Shown here one piece after another: positions 1-11,534 of a stretch of 64,000 nt of DNA. How positions within the stretch are numbered: position 1 is the stretch's first letter; each line of letters opens with the position of its first letter. The DNA lies in NCBI GenBank assembly GCA_014281115.1, contig JACONQ010000013.1, positions 2,346,501 through 2,410,500 on the forward strand, in the 5' to 3' direction. The translations under genes and the position numbers were made by a program. The notes beneath the pieces were generated by a model. That model was not told the DNA's origin. It made no database searches and was given only the letters and a program-made list of their open reading frames with translations. The stretch is from Laburnicola sp. R22_1. Its lineage: Eukaryota; Ascomycota; Dothideomycetes; Pleosporales; Didymosphaeriaceae.

Positions 1-502
1 CCCTTCTTGTCGTACGAGAAACAGCCCCAAAACATAAATTCAGAGTAGCCTTTCCATCTCTCACGAATACAGCTCCGTACGAAGGCCTCATCTGCTTTCC
101 TCCATACTCGATATCCTCCACGCCTATGGTTGAGAACAACAGACGTTTCGTCTGACCAGATAACATTCTTCCAATCTTCAAGCGTCCAGTCTTAAGTGCG
201 CCAGCAACGTCAGCGCAAGACTTCTCTCGCCCATATCGATCAGTGCGTACGGTGTTGACTACTTTCTCGGAGACTTCAGATTGCTTTGATGGCCGGCCAG
301 ATCGATAGGCGTTTTCAAGATGCTTATCTTCAAGCTTCAGCGGCCGCTGGCCTGGATCGAAACCTCGCTCGATTGCTCGCGCGTATATAGAGTTGATCGT
401 ACGCTTCTCGATTCCAGTGAGTCCGGTGATCTCATTGTTTGACTTGCCTATAGCCTTAAGAACGACTACCGTGGCACGAGTAGAGTTATCGTGATGAACC
501 AT
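1..502 (-). pseudogene. Tc1/mariner transposase, 5' part, frameshifted, cut by window edge
   Basis: Minus-strand reading from an ATG at 502-500 gives an N-terminal helix-turn-helix type region (begins MVHHDNSTRATVVVLKAIGK) that runs openly to about position 190. The DDE core then continues in another frame: EDWKNVIWSDETSVVL around 180-130, then YRVWRKADE, then EFMFWGCFSYDKKG at the window edge. WSDE with the later FWGCF block is the standard Tc1/mariner arrangement. In the DDE frame a TAA lies just before the join (about 193), so a frameshift separates the two halves. The rest of the gene (second Asp, third acidic residue, 3' terminal repeat) lies outside the window. The 5' end of the element probably reaches about 590, where the neighbouring pogo-like sequence begins. 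The family call is secure from the motifs; the exact family name is not known to me. Confidence 0.8.
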
Positions 503-580
503 AGCGACAGTACTAGATAGATCAATTGACAGAGAGTAGTAGTTACAGAGGGTAAGGCCTGAGGTTGAGAAGTGGCCACG

Positions 581-1660
581 TCAACTCGGAGATGCTTCCC
601 GATCTGGAATGTGGCGCATACCCCTGCTCGCCAAGGTGGGCAAAAACTTTTGAAAGGCACCTCCGTAGGCAGTGCTGAGAGGCTTGAATAGCGCGACGTC
701 AAGCGGCTGGAGCGTATGGGTTGAATGAGGTGGATAGATGGCTAGGAGGATCTTATTTTGATCGCAGTAGTTAATAAACTCCATTGTAACATGCGATCTA
801 TGGCCGTTAAGGAGTAGTAGATGATAATCGCGGCGCGCCTTTGCCTTAGTCTCCCTGTCAAACACCTGTTTGACCTATGCTAGGCCTAAATTGTTGTTTG
901 TTTATCTACTTGGTGATACTGCAAAGAGAGCTTTGTGTGAGGAGTTGTTAAAATCTTGTAACTAGGTGTCTTGTATATTGTTTGACTGCGCTTGATAAAT
1001 TAAGCAAGGCGTAAGAGAGCTTCTATTAGCGCAAATACATGCCAGCGTCGTAATCCACTCGCGATTGCCGTTCTGGAGCATTTGTTTAATGCCGCCGCTC
1101 TTATAGCGCTGTTGGGAGAAGACACGCTTTATTTTTGACAGCACCCTAATTAGGAAACCCTTCTTATCTATATTGTATATGTGGCGCTTGTTGACGTTAT
1201 ACTGCTTAATCTTTTTACGTAGGAGCTCGAAATATAGGGCGTACTTGAAGGCAGAGTCGGCGCGTTTACGTGAGGCGTCTATACCAGAGGTCTAGTGCGA
1301 AAGTAGGTCGACTTTGTGGCGTCGTATAAATCGGTCAACCCAGTTTTTGCCAGCAGGCTTCAAATTGTAGAAGCTTAGTTTCCTGTTGGGAGTTGAGGAG
1401 GCGCTGGCTGTCGGCCAGCGCGTCGCGCGTGCCCTGCACCCTGCGATGCCGGCGCGACAACGTATTGCGATCGCAGCCATATTTTTGAGCGACTTTGGTG
1501 TAATTAGGCTTCTCAGAGATGCTCAGCGAGCTCAAATAGTCAAGAACAGCACTTAATTCGGCCATATTTGTTGTATAGAGCGTTGCAAAAGGTGCCGAAG
1601 TTGGGCTGTTGAGGCGGAAAATCGATCGTCCGGTGGGGCCGATCGTCAGGTGATGAAACA
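581..1660 (-). mobile_element. pogo-like DNA transposon 1, decayed and truncated
   Basis: Remnant of a pogo/Tigger-type element read on the minus strand. The transposase N-terminus starts near 1565 (MAELSAVLDYLSSLSISEKP, then a psq-like helix-turn-helix with NTLSRR). A middle block lies at 1144-962 (IKRVFSQQRY, GNREWITTLACICANR). The DDE block lies at 865-581 with LLLLNGHRSH and HTLQPLDVALF. The second catalytic Asp is Asn (LNGH), a G-to-A change as RIP would make, and several stops and frameshifts separate the blocks. At 1623-1647 the sequence CGATCGTC occurs twice exactly 17 bp apart, as in the terminal repeats of the other pogo-like elements here, so this is probably its 5' terminal repeat. 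The C-terminal end is lost at about 590, where Tc1 sequence begins. The outer boundaries are approximate. Confidence 0.75.
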
Positions 1661-1739
1661 CGGTAACAGTACAATCTACTATACATAATCGCACAGGTTT
1701 ACAGACATAATACGCGTGCTATCAGAACCCACGCCTACC

Positions 1740-3813
1740 ATGGAATTCTGTGAAAAATGTCAAGCCATTATAGACAGTTTGTTTATCAGATCTCGTTACC
1801 AGCGTGCCGCTGCTGTTGGAGCTTGTCTCGTGCAGAGATTCCCTTTTCTGAGCGACTGTCGCCAGATCTTCTCTATTACAGGGGCATGTAAACTGTGTGC
1901 TTTCATCAAACAAGGTCTTCCCGACGAAGACGAAGCGCGGAAGATATCCGCAGAACAGGCGTGGTTTACACTCTCGGGAAGCTTAGAGATCGAGGCAAGG
2001 GGAGGAAACGCTTTTCGCCCTGCATCAAAGGCTGTCGGCCTGCAACTCTCGCAGATGCAGGTAGCGATGGCTCATAGGATTGGCGAAAATAAGCCGCTGT
2101 TTTCTGTCACCTTCTCAGTGACGGCTGTCAAAGGTATGAGAGTGCCATCCTTTCTCCCTTTTCAAAATCTCAAATTTAGTCAGTGACTTCAGCAGCTGCA
2201 TCGGGTGCTGTTTTTGGAACCAATCCATTCTTGAACTCACCAACTTCTGATGCGCTCTCTGTACTTGCAGGCTGGTTCGATGAATGTGCTTCTGGCCACG
2301 AAAAATGCATTAGCGAAAATGGTACCGGGAGTCAGGGAGTTACCAAACCAACCTTATCGACCCGCGTACTTGACGTCCAGCCCGGACCGGACATGCTGAT
2401 TGTACGTCTCATGGAGTCGCATGGAATCCAAGATGACTATGTAGCGCTCAGTCACTGCTGGGGGCCGCCGGAAAAGCGACCAACCTACACTACAAAGACC
2501 ACATTTGACCAACATGTTTCAGGAATCCACCTATCGCATTTACCCAAGACCTTTCAGGACGCAGTTGCTATGGTTTTTTTTTTTTTTTTTTTTTTTTTTG
2601 CGACTAAGGGGTTTCTAATAAAAATATTACAATAATAGCAGATATCCCTCCTGCTGTTGTATACACAGAAAAGCGTTTCAAGGTGTTGACAAAAAGGGTT
2701 TCAGTTGCTATAACCCGCAAGATGAAGTGGCGATATCTCCGGATCGATAGCTTGTGTATTGTCCAAGATGATGTAGACGACTGGTCAAAAGAGGCACCGC
2801 GTATGGGAGAGCTCTACAGTAATGCAAGCCTTGTCATCGCAGCTTCAGGCGCACGCGATTCGAGCCAAGGTTGCTTCCTTGAGAGATTATCCCCAGAGCC
2901 ATCCATCGACATACCATACGTAAGGGAAGATGGCACCCAGGACGGCTATGTACAGCTGAACATGACGCATTATAGTGACGGGCATATGGGGCCGATATGG
3001 GAACCCTTGGGGCAAAGAGGCTGCGTCTTTCAAGAATGGGGTTTAGCACGCCGCATTGTCCACTTCACCACCAAGGGGATGATGTGGTCCTGCCGTGAAA
3101 TGGACGGAGATGCAATGTGCGAAGATGGACTTATCATAGCAGGTACCCCAGCACGGAATTGGGACGATGTTATCGACGGGGTTACTACGCGCGATCTTAC
3201 GTATCTGAGCGACAAACTCGCTGCCGTCGAAGGGGTTGCTCGCATCATGCAACGCTCAAGGAAAGATGGTTATGTTAGTGGGCTGTGGACTAACGACTTA
3301 CTGTAGCAGCTTTTTTGGGTTATGAGAGGCATAGAGAGACTAATAGAGTTCCAAATCTTCCTGACTTGGTCCTAGGCGTTGACTTATGGTCCTTGTGTAG
3401 CCTATGTTTCTAAGAGGATTCTTGGGGACAGAATCGCTGTGCGTTGCAAAACCGAGATTAAGGATGTAACGACATTGATAATTAATGGCTAGGGAAGACA
3501 GTGTCTTGTTAAGAAGGTGGACCTTATTTTGTACGAAACGGCTAGAATGCCGTTCTTTTCTAGATTTGCGCCCCCCTTCTCTGTCACGACTTTGCCGTAT
3601 TTGCTCGTCAACCCAACTGCTCATTATATTATGGACCCTGATACGCGGAATATTGTCGGGTTCGCAATTCTGGATGATGGTAGATGTTTGGGGGACGGAG
3701 AGCACATTTGTATGAGCTTGCTTCTTATGCAGGAGGCTAGCTATAATTCTAAAGAAGATAAGAAGACAGTCTTTTTTGCTTTACTTATTCACAAGTCTAG
3801 TAAAGCTTTATAA
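1740..3813 (+). pseudogene. HET-domain (heterokaryon incompatibility) protein, disrupted
   Basis: HET proteins act in fungal non-self recognition and programmed cell death. I start at the ATG at 1740 (MEFCEKCQ; context ACCATGG). An intron at 2134-2192 (GTATGA...TTCAG) joins AVK to AASGAVFG in frame. HET motifs follow: YVALSHCWGPPEK, HLPKTFQDAVA, then, after the insertion at 2572-2711, YLRIDSLCIVQDD.DDW and M.ELYSNASLVIAAS. The reading frame then stays open except for three in-frame TAG codons at 3304, 3373 (within TWS-stop-A, normally SWSWA in the family) and 3490, and ends at TAA 3811-3813. Without the intron and the 140-bp insertion it would have about 625 codons. The stops fit TGG or CAG changing to TAG. 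The 140-bp insertion shifts the frame, so the gene is certainly non-functional as written. Confidence 0.88.
2572..2701 (-). mobile_element. Short poly(A)-tailed retroposon (SINE-like), copy 1
   Basis: A 130-bp insertion in the HET gene, flanked by a perfect 10-bp target-site duplication CAGTTGCTAT (2562-2571 and 2702-2711). It starts on the plus strand with about 26 T, so the element lies on the minus strand with a 3' poly(A) tail, the hallmark of LINE-type target-primed retrotransposition. The body of about 100 bp matches 42581-42676 base for base except for transitions. Removing it with one duplication copy restores the HET frame (DAVA-ITRKMKWRYLRIDSL). No clear Pol III A/B boxes or known RNA were recognised, so it may instead be a fragment of a LINE 3' end. 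Confidence 0.85.
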
Positions 3814-3944
3814 ACATATTAGCGAATAGGGGTTGCGTTTATTGTGGATAGGGAAATGTGGCAGATAGATGACAAGGATAAATTTACCATTCTTTAATGT
3901 ACGGCAAATGGGTCAAGTTAATCTTAGCTTCTTAAGATAAGTCA
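3814..3944. other. Spacer between HET pseudogene and copia A
   Basis: About 130 bp, AT-rich, with no coding sequence. It ends at the TATAT target-site duplication of the copia element. Confidence 0.5.
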
Positions 3945-3949
3945 TATAT

Positions 3950-4130
3950 TGTGGGCGGGCAGGCATATGAGGACAACAAGCTGTATTGCTATTTGCAGAA
4001 AAGAGAGTGGAGTGAGGAGTCTACCAAGGAAGAAAGGAGAGGGCGAGAGCTTTATCTTGAGGGTAGTAGTCTGTGCACCTGAATGGAACCTTCTACACAC
4101 ACCACCTCTGACGTAAGTCACGTGGCTACA
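3950..4130 (-). repeat. 3' LTR of copia A
   Basis: 181 bp, begins TGTGGGCGGG and ends GTGGCTACA, nearly identical to 11349-11529. As the element is on the minus strand this is the downstream LTR. Confidence 0.92.
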
Positions 4131-6895
4131 CCCCCCAGCTGCGGTGTACCCACACTAAAGCTAATACTTTGTACTATACTAGAATAGGTAGTAAACAATA
4201 GAATCTAAAGTAGAGTCCTCCTTAAGCTTCTTCTATAGATATTCTTTAACATCTTATATGCCAAGTTGCCTCATAAAGTCGGTGTGCTTTTAACGTACAA
4301 GGCTCTTAGTAAGTCCGTTAGCTGGCATCTAATTAGTAGCCTTCCACTGGACTAATATACGTCCTTCTGCCTGTTCTTATCTTAGCCAATACTAGTAAGT
4401 GTTAACGTGGCGTAGTTTTGTAAATAGCTTATCCTTATTCTTAGTAATAATCCCTACTATCTGTAGGTTATTGTAGTAGATCGCTGACGTAGTCTCTAGG
4501 TTAAAGTTAATATTCTTAAAGAGTCAATTCCAAGCTTAAAGCTCGCTAGCAGCTATTAATAGAGCTAGAAGCTCTACTTTAGTAGTTAACTTTGTAACTA
4601 AGCGTTATAAAGTCGCTTTCTAATTAATAGGCATGCTATAAAGCACAAACAGGTATCCCTAAGAGCTTCACCTAGTCTCTAAGTTGTCTGCAAAAGCTGC
4701 GTCTAATACTCTATAGAATAGTGGTTCTCTATTAGCTAGTCTTGCACCCCCTAAGCTTAAGCTTAGGTAGATAGCTTAACTGCTAGTGTCTCTTTAAGCT
4801 CCTATAGCTAACCTCTTCGTCCTAACTAGATACTTCCACACATAATATGCTGCGCTAACATGCTTCTGTCCTAGATTTTGTAGGTAATAAGATAGTTCTA
4901 AGTAAGCATGTGCGACGTCTGGCCGTGTGTACATCGCTATGTAGGCTAGCGATCCAACAAGTTCTTAATAGAGTTTCGTACGCTGATCCTCTGGCTCTTC
5001 TGTGCTCAGGCCAAGATGGCCATCTGCTAGCAGTACTGCTGGGTATCTCGTGCTTGTAATGTTGTACTTCTTCGCCACCTTGTCTATAAAGCTGTCTTAG
5101 AGTAGCTATATCCGCTTCTGCTTATGGTCTTAAATAACTTGTATGCCTAGGAACCACTTTAGCTCTCCTAGGTATCGTGTGTTATAGGTTGCTCTTAGCT
5201 GTCTATCGATAGACAGTATGCGTCTTAATTGCTGCGGGATACAGCTACCACTATATTATTAACAAAGAAGAAGACAATAAGCTGGTTACTGCTGTATAGA
5301 CAGGGCACTCTAGGCACCTGTCTTAGTCTAATCTTCTTAAGCGTTGTAGTAAGATGCTTGTACCATAGTCGCGGTGCGTTATGGAGTCTGTATAGAGCGC
5401 GCTTGAGCTCTAGTAGTTTTCTAAGTTCTTTATTGTATCCTTCTGGACAGCGTACGTAGGTAAGTCGATCGAGCTCCGCATTGAGAAAGGCATTGAGTAT
5501 ATCGTACTGGTATAGATCTAGGTCGAAGGCTGCTGCCAGGGCGATAAGGCATTAGAAGATCTTTGCAGCCAGTGTAGCTGCGTATGTGTCGCCCCAGTCT
5601 TGCTGCAGATCTTCTTAGATAACTAGTTAAGCTTTGAATTTGTAGAGGTATTTATCTTTGTTAAACTTATACAAGAATACCTATATAAGTGGTAGCACCT
5701 TAGCATCTGCTTGCTTAGCAAGCTCTATAGCTCTTCTAAAGCATCTATAGTTGATAATACTGTTAATCTTAACTCTACTTGCCTTCTTAAACTTAGCACC
5801 AAATGGGTAATAATCTAGATCCTTTTACCTCTTTAGCTCTAGTAGCAGCTAATTACAATGTAGTTAAGTCTTTAGCGCCTCGCTAAGTAGCTTTGCTAGT
5901 GCTATAGGGTTAATATAGGCAGCGAATATTGCTAGATATGTGCTAAAGCTCTTTAGCTTCTAACTTTGCTTACCCTCTATTACGTTTTCCTATAATAGTT
6001 AACTAGCAATCTTCTCTTGTCGCTTTGCGTTATTTGTTGTTCGATTTAGCTCTTCTCCCTTTAGAGCTAGAGCGTAGCCTTTCCCCCAGCCTGTGTTATC
6101 TAGTGACTAGCGCAGTCTGTGCTTCTCTAGCGTCTCTTCTAGAGTTATAAGAGCTAGTTAAGTATCCTTAATCTTAGCCTCAGATTTAGAGTTAAACTTA
6201 AGCTCTGGCTTAGGCTTATAGGAATAGTCTTCTAGTGTAGACAGCTAATTAATTAATATATCGCTATAATTAGGCGTCTTCTTAATATTAAGCACCTCTA
6301 CTGCCTCACAAATATAACTCTTCTCTGCGTACTTTTCTTACTTATTGTGAAGCTTGCCTTATAGAAAGATAATATCTCAGGTTTGTATAACTTGTCCAAT
6401 TGTTAGTAACTATACTCGAAATATATTAGTTAAATTAAAGCCTACTAGGTGGCTAATTAGAGCTCGAGATTTGAGCTTGTCTCCCCTAGGTAGCTTCTTG
6501 TTAAGCATATACGCTCTTGCTCTGATCACCTTAAGGTGAGCGACTAATGGCTTTACTCCCTTAACTTTGGTGTACGGGCATTCCTATCGTATCGCTTTGG
6601 TTAGTGTATAATTAAGTAGATATATAGCTAATATAACGCACTTGTTAGCGTACGCCTTTAGTAGGCCTGCGTGTAGGCGTATAGCTCTGCCTTAAATTAT
6701 AATAGATTTGCCTGCGTGTTTAATGGCTCCGCTCTAAGCTTCTATAGCTCTAGCCTTAATAGCAATTCTAAGATCTCTATAGAGCTCTAGCAGCTTAATA
6801 TATCTAGTCTCTATGTCTAGCCTCATAATAATAACTTAACTTTAGAATTGCTGCTTTATCTTGGCTAGTAATCGCTTAAAGACCTTTATTAGAGT

Positions 6896-7186
6896 TGTTA
6901 GATAGACAGTCACTATGAAATCCAGTGGGTAGGTGTGTACGATCATATGGCCCCTTACAGTGGTAATTAGTGTAAATCACAGTGATTTCACTATGAAATA
7001 CACTGAGGAGGCTGGCGCACTACTGTTTTACACTGCCCCTGTACTATTCTAAATAGTACTAGTGCGGCTTAGTACTAGATAGTTACTTCTCGCGGTAGCC
7101 GAGCTTCTCCAACAGAACACACACAATCAATTAATCAACCCACCACTTTTCATCTCAACTCATTAAGAATACCCGTATATTTGACA
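6896..7186 (-). repeat. Solo LTR of the copia C family inside copia A
   Basis: A 291-bp sequence beginning TGTTAGATAG and ending ATATTTGACA, flanked by a perfect 5-bp duplication AGAGT (6891-6895 and 7187-7191). In reverse complement it aligns along its length with the 318-bp LTRs of copia C (for example the shared TGTATTTCATAGTG block and the CATCTCA...ATTTGACA end). No internal region remains, so it is the product of LTR-LTR recombination. Confidence 0.88.
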
Positions 7187-7211
7187 AGAGTAGCCTTTAT
7201 CTTATCTAGTA

Positions 7212-9347
7212 TACCATGACTAATCACCAAATGCACGACCCCACCAAATGCACGGTTTTGAAAAAATCCACGTAGTTTATCAACGCTCATAACTCCACCA
7301 ATATTGACGCTATGGAGGCCGCGCTGACAGCAATCGAAAGCTTGCCAGTAGGCGAAAAGCCTAATTACACCAAAATTGCCAAATTATTTGGCGTTAAGCG
7401 ATCAACTTTATCGCGGCGCGCGCGCGGGATCAATAAAAGCCACATAGAGAGGGCAAATGAGCAGAAATTTCTTAACACCACACAAGAAAAAGAGCTTGTA
7501 AACTACATATATAAGCTTAACAAGAGAGGCCTGCCTCCTATAAAGTAAATAATCCGAAATTTTGCAACAGAAATAGCCAGAAAAGAGCTAGGCAAAAACT
7601 AGGTTGAGCGCTTTATTGCCCGCAATAATATTAAGCTCATATCGCGATGGACTACTGGTATCGACGCCTGTCGCCACCGCGCTGATTCTGCTACCAAATA
7701 CGCCTTATACTTTAAGCTTTTAGGCGACAAAATAACCTAGTACGATATCGACGGTCGCTATATGTACAATATAGATAAAAAAGGGTTCCTTATTAGAGTG
7801 CTTACTAAGATGAAAAGAGTGTTCTCGCGGCAGCTGTATGAGCAGGGCCCTTATAAGCAAATGCTCTAGGACGGCAATAGAGAGTAGGTAACAACAATTG
7901 CCTATATTTGCGCCAACGGCACCTCGCTAACGCCAGCCTTAATTTATCAAGCTACTACGGGCAATATACAAGACTTATAGCTTCAAGATTTTGATCCGCA
8001 ACACCACAAGGCCTTTTTTACGAGCTCATCAAGTGGGTGGACCAACAATAAGATTGGTTTGGCGTGGCTCAAACAAGTATTTGATCGCGACACCAAGGAG
8101 AAAGCTCGTAAGGAGTACCAACTACTCATACTTAATAGGCATAGGTCTCATATTACCATGCAATTTATCACGTACTGCGACAATAACAAAATACTCCTTA
8201 CAACCTTCCCGCCACACGCTACCCACACTCTCCAGCCTCTTAATGTGGCGATGTTCAAGCCTCTAAGTACGGCGTATACAAGAGAGCTCTCAGAGTTTAT
8301 GTACAACTGCCAGGGCCTCTCAGCAATTACCAAACGCGACTTTTATCGACTCTTTAACGCCTCCTGGAAAAGGGCCTTTCAAGAAACAATAATACTCAAA
8401 GCTTTTAAGTGTACTAGGTTGTCACCTTATAACCCAAACACTATACTCAAGAAGTTTATCGCAGAGCACGAGAGCCCTCCCTCAAGTCGGAGTAGCTCGT
8501 CAAACCTCTCTGATTCTGATTGGCGTAAAGTACGGCAAATACTGAAGGACATTGTTGCGGAGGACCACGCTAAGGAGCGTAAACAGCTGTCGCAAAGTTA
8601 TCACAAGCTTGAGATCAAATACAGGATCCTTTAACACCAATACAATAGGCTTAAGCAAGCTTTTATCAACAAGAAGAGGCGCCGTCAACGTGGCAAGCCT
8701 CTCCTACTTAATAAACCTAATAATTGGCATGGCGGCGCCATATTTTACTCACCTAGCAAAGTTCAAAGGGCCCACAAGAGGTAGGAGCAAATTAAGACTA
8801 ATAAAAAGCTTCAACAACAACAACTCTTAGAGGCTTAACACCAAAGGCTTCTTAAAAAGCAGGAGAAACAAGCTCTCAAAGAGGAGAGAGCTCGCGTACG
8901 TTTAGCGGCGCGAGAACTAAAGGCGCAAGCAAAAGAGGCCAAGGCTGCTGAGCGAGCTAAAAAGCTACTCCAAAAGCAGCTCGAAAAGCAACTCAAAGGT
9001 AATATACAATTGTCTAAAAAGGGTAATTAATAGAGCCTTAACCCTTGTACACCAAAAAAAACAAGCTCTTGAGAGACCTAAGGCTACTATTGTTGATCAA
9101 GAGCCCACTGGAGAGAGGGTGCCCTCACCCGCCAGAGCCATGCGCACCCGTACTGTACAGCTCCCACAGCGTTATCGCAAGTAATTTATCATTGCGCAAT
9201 AGTTTTACATGCTCCTACAAGTGCTACTGCAAAAAATCTAGTGATTTTACTATATATTTGGCGTTGTATAGGTTTTGGAGCGTTGCCCTTGGTGGCGGCA
9301 AAAACGTGCATTTGGTGGGTCCGTGCATTTGGTGGTAAAATATGGTA
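7212..9347 (+). mobile_element. pogo-like DNA transposon 2, complete ends, decayed transposase
   Basis: 2136 bp, starting TACCAT and ending ATGGTA, with TA target duplications at 7210-7211 and 9348-9349. The terminal inverted repeats contain ACCAAATGCACG twice with a 17-bp period (7226 and 7243; mirrored near 9305 and 9322). The transposase begins at ATG 7312 (MEAALTAIESLPVGEKPNYT, then a helix-turn-helix with RSTLSRRARG) and reads to a TAA at 7546. Recognisable coding continues with further stops: YNIDKKG near 7760, and the ORF at 8059-8634 with LLILNRHRSH and HTLQPLNVAMF. The second and third catalytic Asp both read Asn. A coiled, Lys/Gln-rich tail follows to about 9010. It is inserted in copia A 20 bp from the solo LTR duplication. 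Confidence 0.9.
8059..8634 (+). pseudogene. pogo-like transposase, DDE C-terminal part
   Basis: The longest open part (191 codons) of the transposase of transposon 2. It carries the DDE_1 family pattern: WLKQVFDRDT, LLILNRHRSH (normally LLILDGHxSH), NKILLTTFPPHATHTLQPLNVAMF (normally PLD), then the C-terminal SWKRAF and LSPYNPNTIL segment. The two Asp-to-Asn changes remove catalytic residues. It cannot be a working gene, because earlier parts of the same protein are interrupted by stops at 7546 and several later sites. Confidence 0.85.
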
Positions 9348-11337
9348 TAGCATCCTTTATGCCACTTTGTATATTAATCAAAAGTATAAAATAGGTATTA
9401 ATTGCCATTGTAGTAGCGCTCTCCTCGCTCTAGGAGCTATATTAGATCTATGCTAATACGCTCGAACGGTCAAGTTACTAGTTCTTAAGGTGGCCTTTAA
9501 CTAATAATCTTTATTAGCTTTAACTATATATATGTCTTATAGTCCTTCTACTTTAGTGCTTGGCTATCTATAATATGTAGGCCTTTAACATTCTTAGGCA
9601 GGTGCTTAATTGCCTCTCTGCCAGCGTGACCCTATATAATATGTGCTTCCTTTGCAGTTAACTGCAATAGCTTCTTAGGCTTATATAAAGGCTTCTTACG
9701 GGCGTGTGCTAAGGCTGCAAGTAGAGGGCTAGCGTCTAGTCTCTTTATGCCTTTAGCGTCTATTAACTAGTGTCCGCCAGTATAGTTAAGCTTGCAAATA
9801 ACGTTCTTCCAGCTCTTCTAGTATAAGCAGTCTTGTCCTGAGTCGAAATAAATGCCTATTAATTAACAGCGTAACAGGCCAATAATGTTAGTAAGAAATT
9901 CTAGAATATATACAATATATGTGAGCTCTATCTACTCTATGCCTCTAGGCGTGTTAATAAGTAGGATAACATCTCCCTACTTGTGTATTAATAGCTATTA
10001 ATCTCCAGCCTTAATAACTTTACCTATTCTATTAGCTTGCTTCTTCTAACTATAGGCTCTGCTGTTAGTAACGTGTGTGTTTAATCCTGGATTAAGAATC
10101 TATTAATTAATTAGACTTGGCTTAACTGTCTGCTTGCTCGCGCAGTTAGAGCTCATAGTAAGCTGCAATATATAACTATTTAGCGTGTTAAGCGTAGGAC
10201 TATAATTATTAAACTGTTAAGGTGCTATGGCTTGCCCTTCGCTCCCAGATACTAGCAGTCCTTAAATCAATAATTGAGACTACATATACACTTAGGCTTC
10301 TTATCTTAAGTCTTTTCTTTCTTCTCTATTGCCTATAGCTTATTAGTGCTAATGCCTAGTGTGGCAAAGGTGCCAAGCGATAACACTACTAGTCTCGTCG
10401 AACGCTAGTACATGGTGAATTGAGCGATAAGGTCGTGTATGCTCTTAATAGCCTGTCCCTGGATCTGTGCTTTAAATAGATTGGCTTGCTAAGTAGTTGC
10501 CTATATGTTATTAAGTTCTTTAACTGCAAGTAAAAAATCGCGCTATGCTCGCGGCGATATTATGTTAGGTAGGTTCGCTGCCTCGCACAGACGTATAACA
10601 TGTAGCCACTCATCTAGCCAGGTATTAATATTGTTGCGGGGTTGGCTCTGCAATTGCCAATACTTTGCTAGAAGCTGCAGCTCCCTCTTAGCTGTTAATT
10701 GGCAGAGGTGCTTCTTAAGCCACTTTAATCGAGCGTACGCTGTATCGTCGCTCTGGATTAGATGTATATGGCGACGGCTAATCGTTCTGCTAATCTCCTA
10801 GGTAAAGTTGTCTAACGCTTTCCTCTTAATTGTATATCTAGCCAAGGCTCGATTATAGCCTCTCTCCGCCTGCTAGTATTACTAGAACTTCTTAGTTGTT
10901 ATGTCTTTTAGCACAACGCTAGTATTCTGCTCTGTCCCCTTATAGTAGTGCTCTAGTATTATAGGCACTGGCTCCTTAAACTGTTTAAGGTGCCGCCTTG
11001 TCAAGATCTGGGTTAACTATAGGCTAGAGGTGATTTCGATTCGCGCTATCCTTACGTAGGAAGATCTATTCTTCCTAGTCTGCTGGCTTCTCAAGTATAA
11101 CTGTCGTCCTCATAACCAGTCCATCTAGCTCAGTTGTAGGCATCTTGCTCTATTAGCTCCTAGAGGGGCTCTTCGGTACGGAACGCGTGCTCGAGGCTTA
11201 GTAAGGTAGCTTGGTGACGTAGCTCTGTTGACAGCTTGTCAACAGCTCCTTAGCAGCTCGTTAGTACGTGCAGTAGCAACAGCGATTGAAGTCGATAGCC
11301 AGGTGCTTAGCAGCTGCAGTGGTCAAAGTCAACAGCC

Positions 11338-11348
11338 AGGCTCATAAC
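11338..11348 (-). promoter_or_regulatory. Primer-binding site of copia A (initiator Met tRNA anticodon arm)
   Basis: Read on the minus strand, GTTATGAGCC begins at the first base after the 5' LTR. It is complementary to the GGCTCATAAC anticodon arm of initiator tRNA-Met, ending at tRNA position 39. The same site is present in copia B. Confidence 0.75.
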
Positions 11349-11529
11349 TATGGGCGGGCAGGCATATAAGGACAATAAGCTGTATTGCTATTTGCAGAAA
11401 AGAGAGTGGAGTGAGGAGTCTACTAAGGAAGAAAGGAGAGGGCGAGAGCTTTATCTTGAGGGTAGTGGTCTGTGCACCTGAATGGAACCTTCTACACACA
11501 CCACCTCTGACGTAAGTCACGTGGCTACA
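11349..11529 (-). repeat. 5' LTR of copia A
   Basis: 181 bp, nearly identical to 3950-4130. The inner end reads TATGGG instead of TGTGGG, a G-to-A change. Confidence 0.92.
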
Positions 11530-11534
11530 TATAT

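Larger units (their letters stand above)
3950..11529 (-). mobile_element. Ty1/copia LTR retrotransposon A, minus strand, RIP-decayed, with two nested insertions
   Basis: Bounded by two 181-bp LTRs (3950-4130 and 11349-11529) and a perfect 5-bp target duplication TATAT (3945-3949 and 11530-11534). Minus-strand order is gag at the right: ATG 11143, MPTTELDGLVMRTTVILEKP, followed after a stop by IFLRKD. The reverse transcriptase lies near 5260, where the catalytic YVDD reads FVNN (5255-5266). The RNase H end is near 4370-4260 (MPANGLTKSL ... DFMRQLG). Stops are frequent and no long ORF remains, as expected after RIP. A solo LTR (6896-7186) and a pogo-like element (7212-9347) interrupt the pol region. 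Without them the element is about 5.15 kb, normal for copia. The primer-binding site is immediately inside the right LTR. Confidence 0.92.

Noticed and set aside
2564..2704. Possible splicing-out of the retroposon from the HET gene as an intron
   Set aside because: GT at 2564 or 2573 and the CAG at 2702-2704 would splice, but both leave the frame wrong and lead to an immediate TAA.
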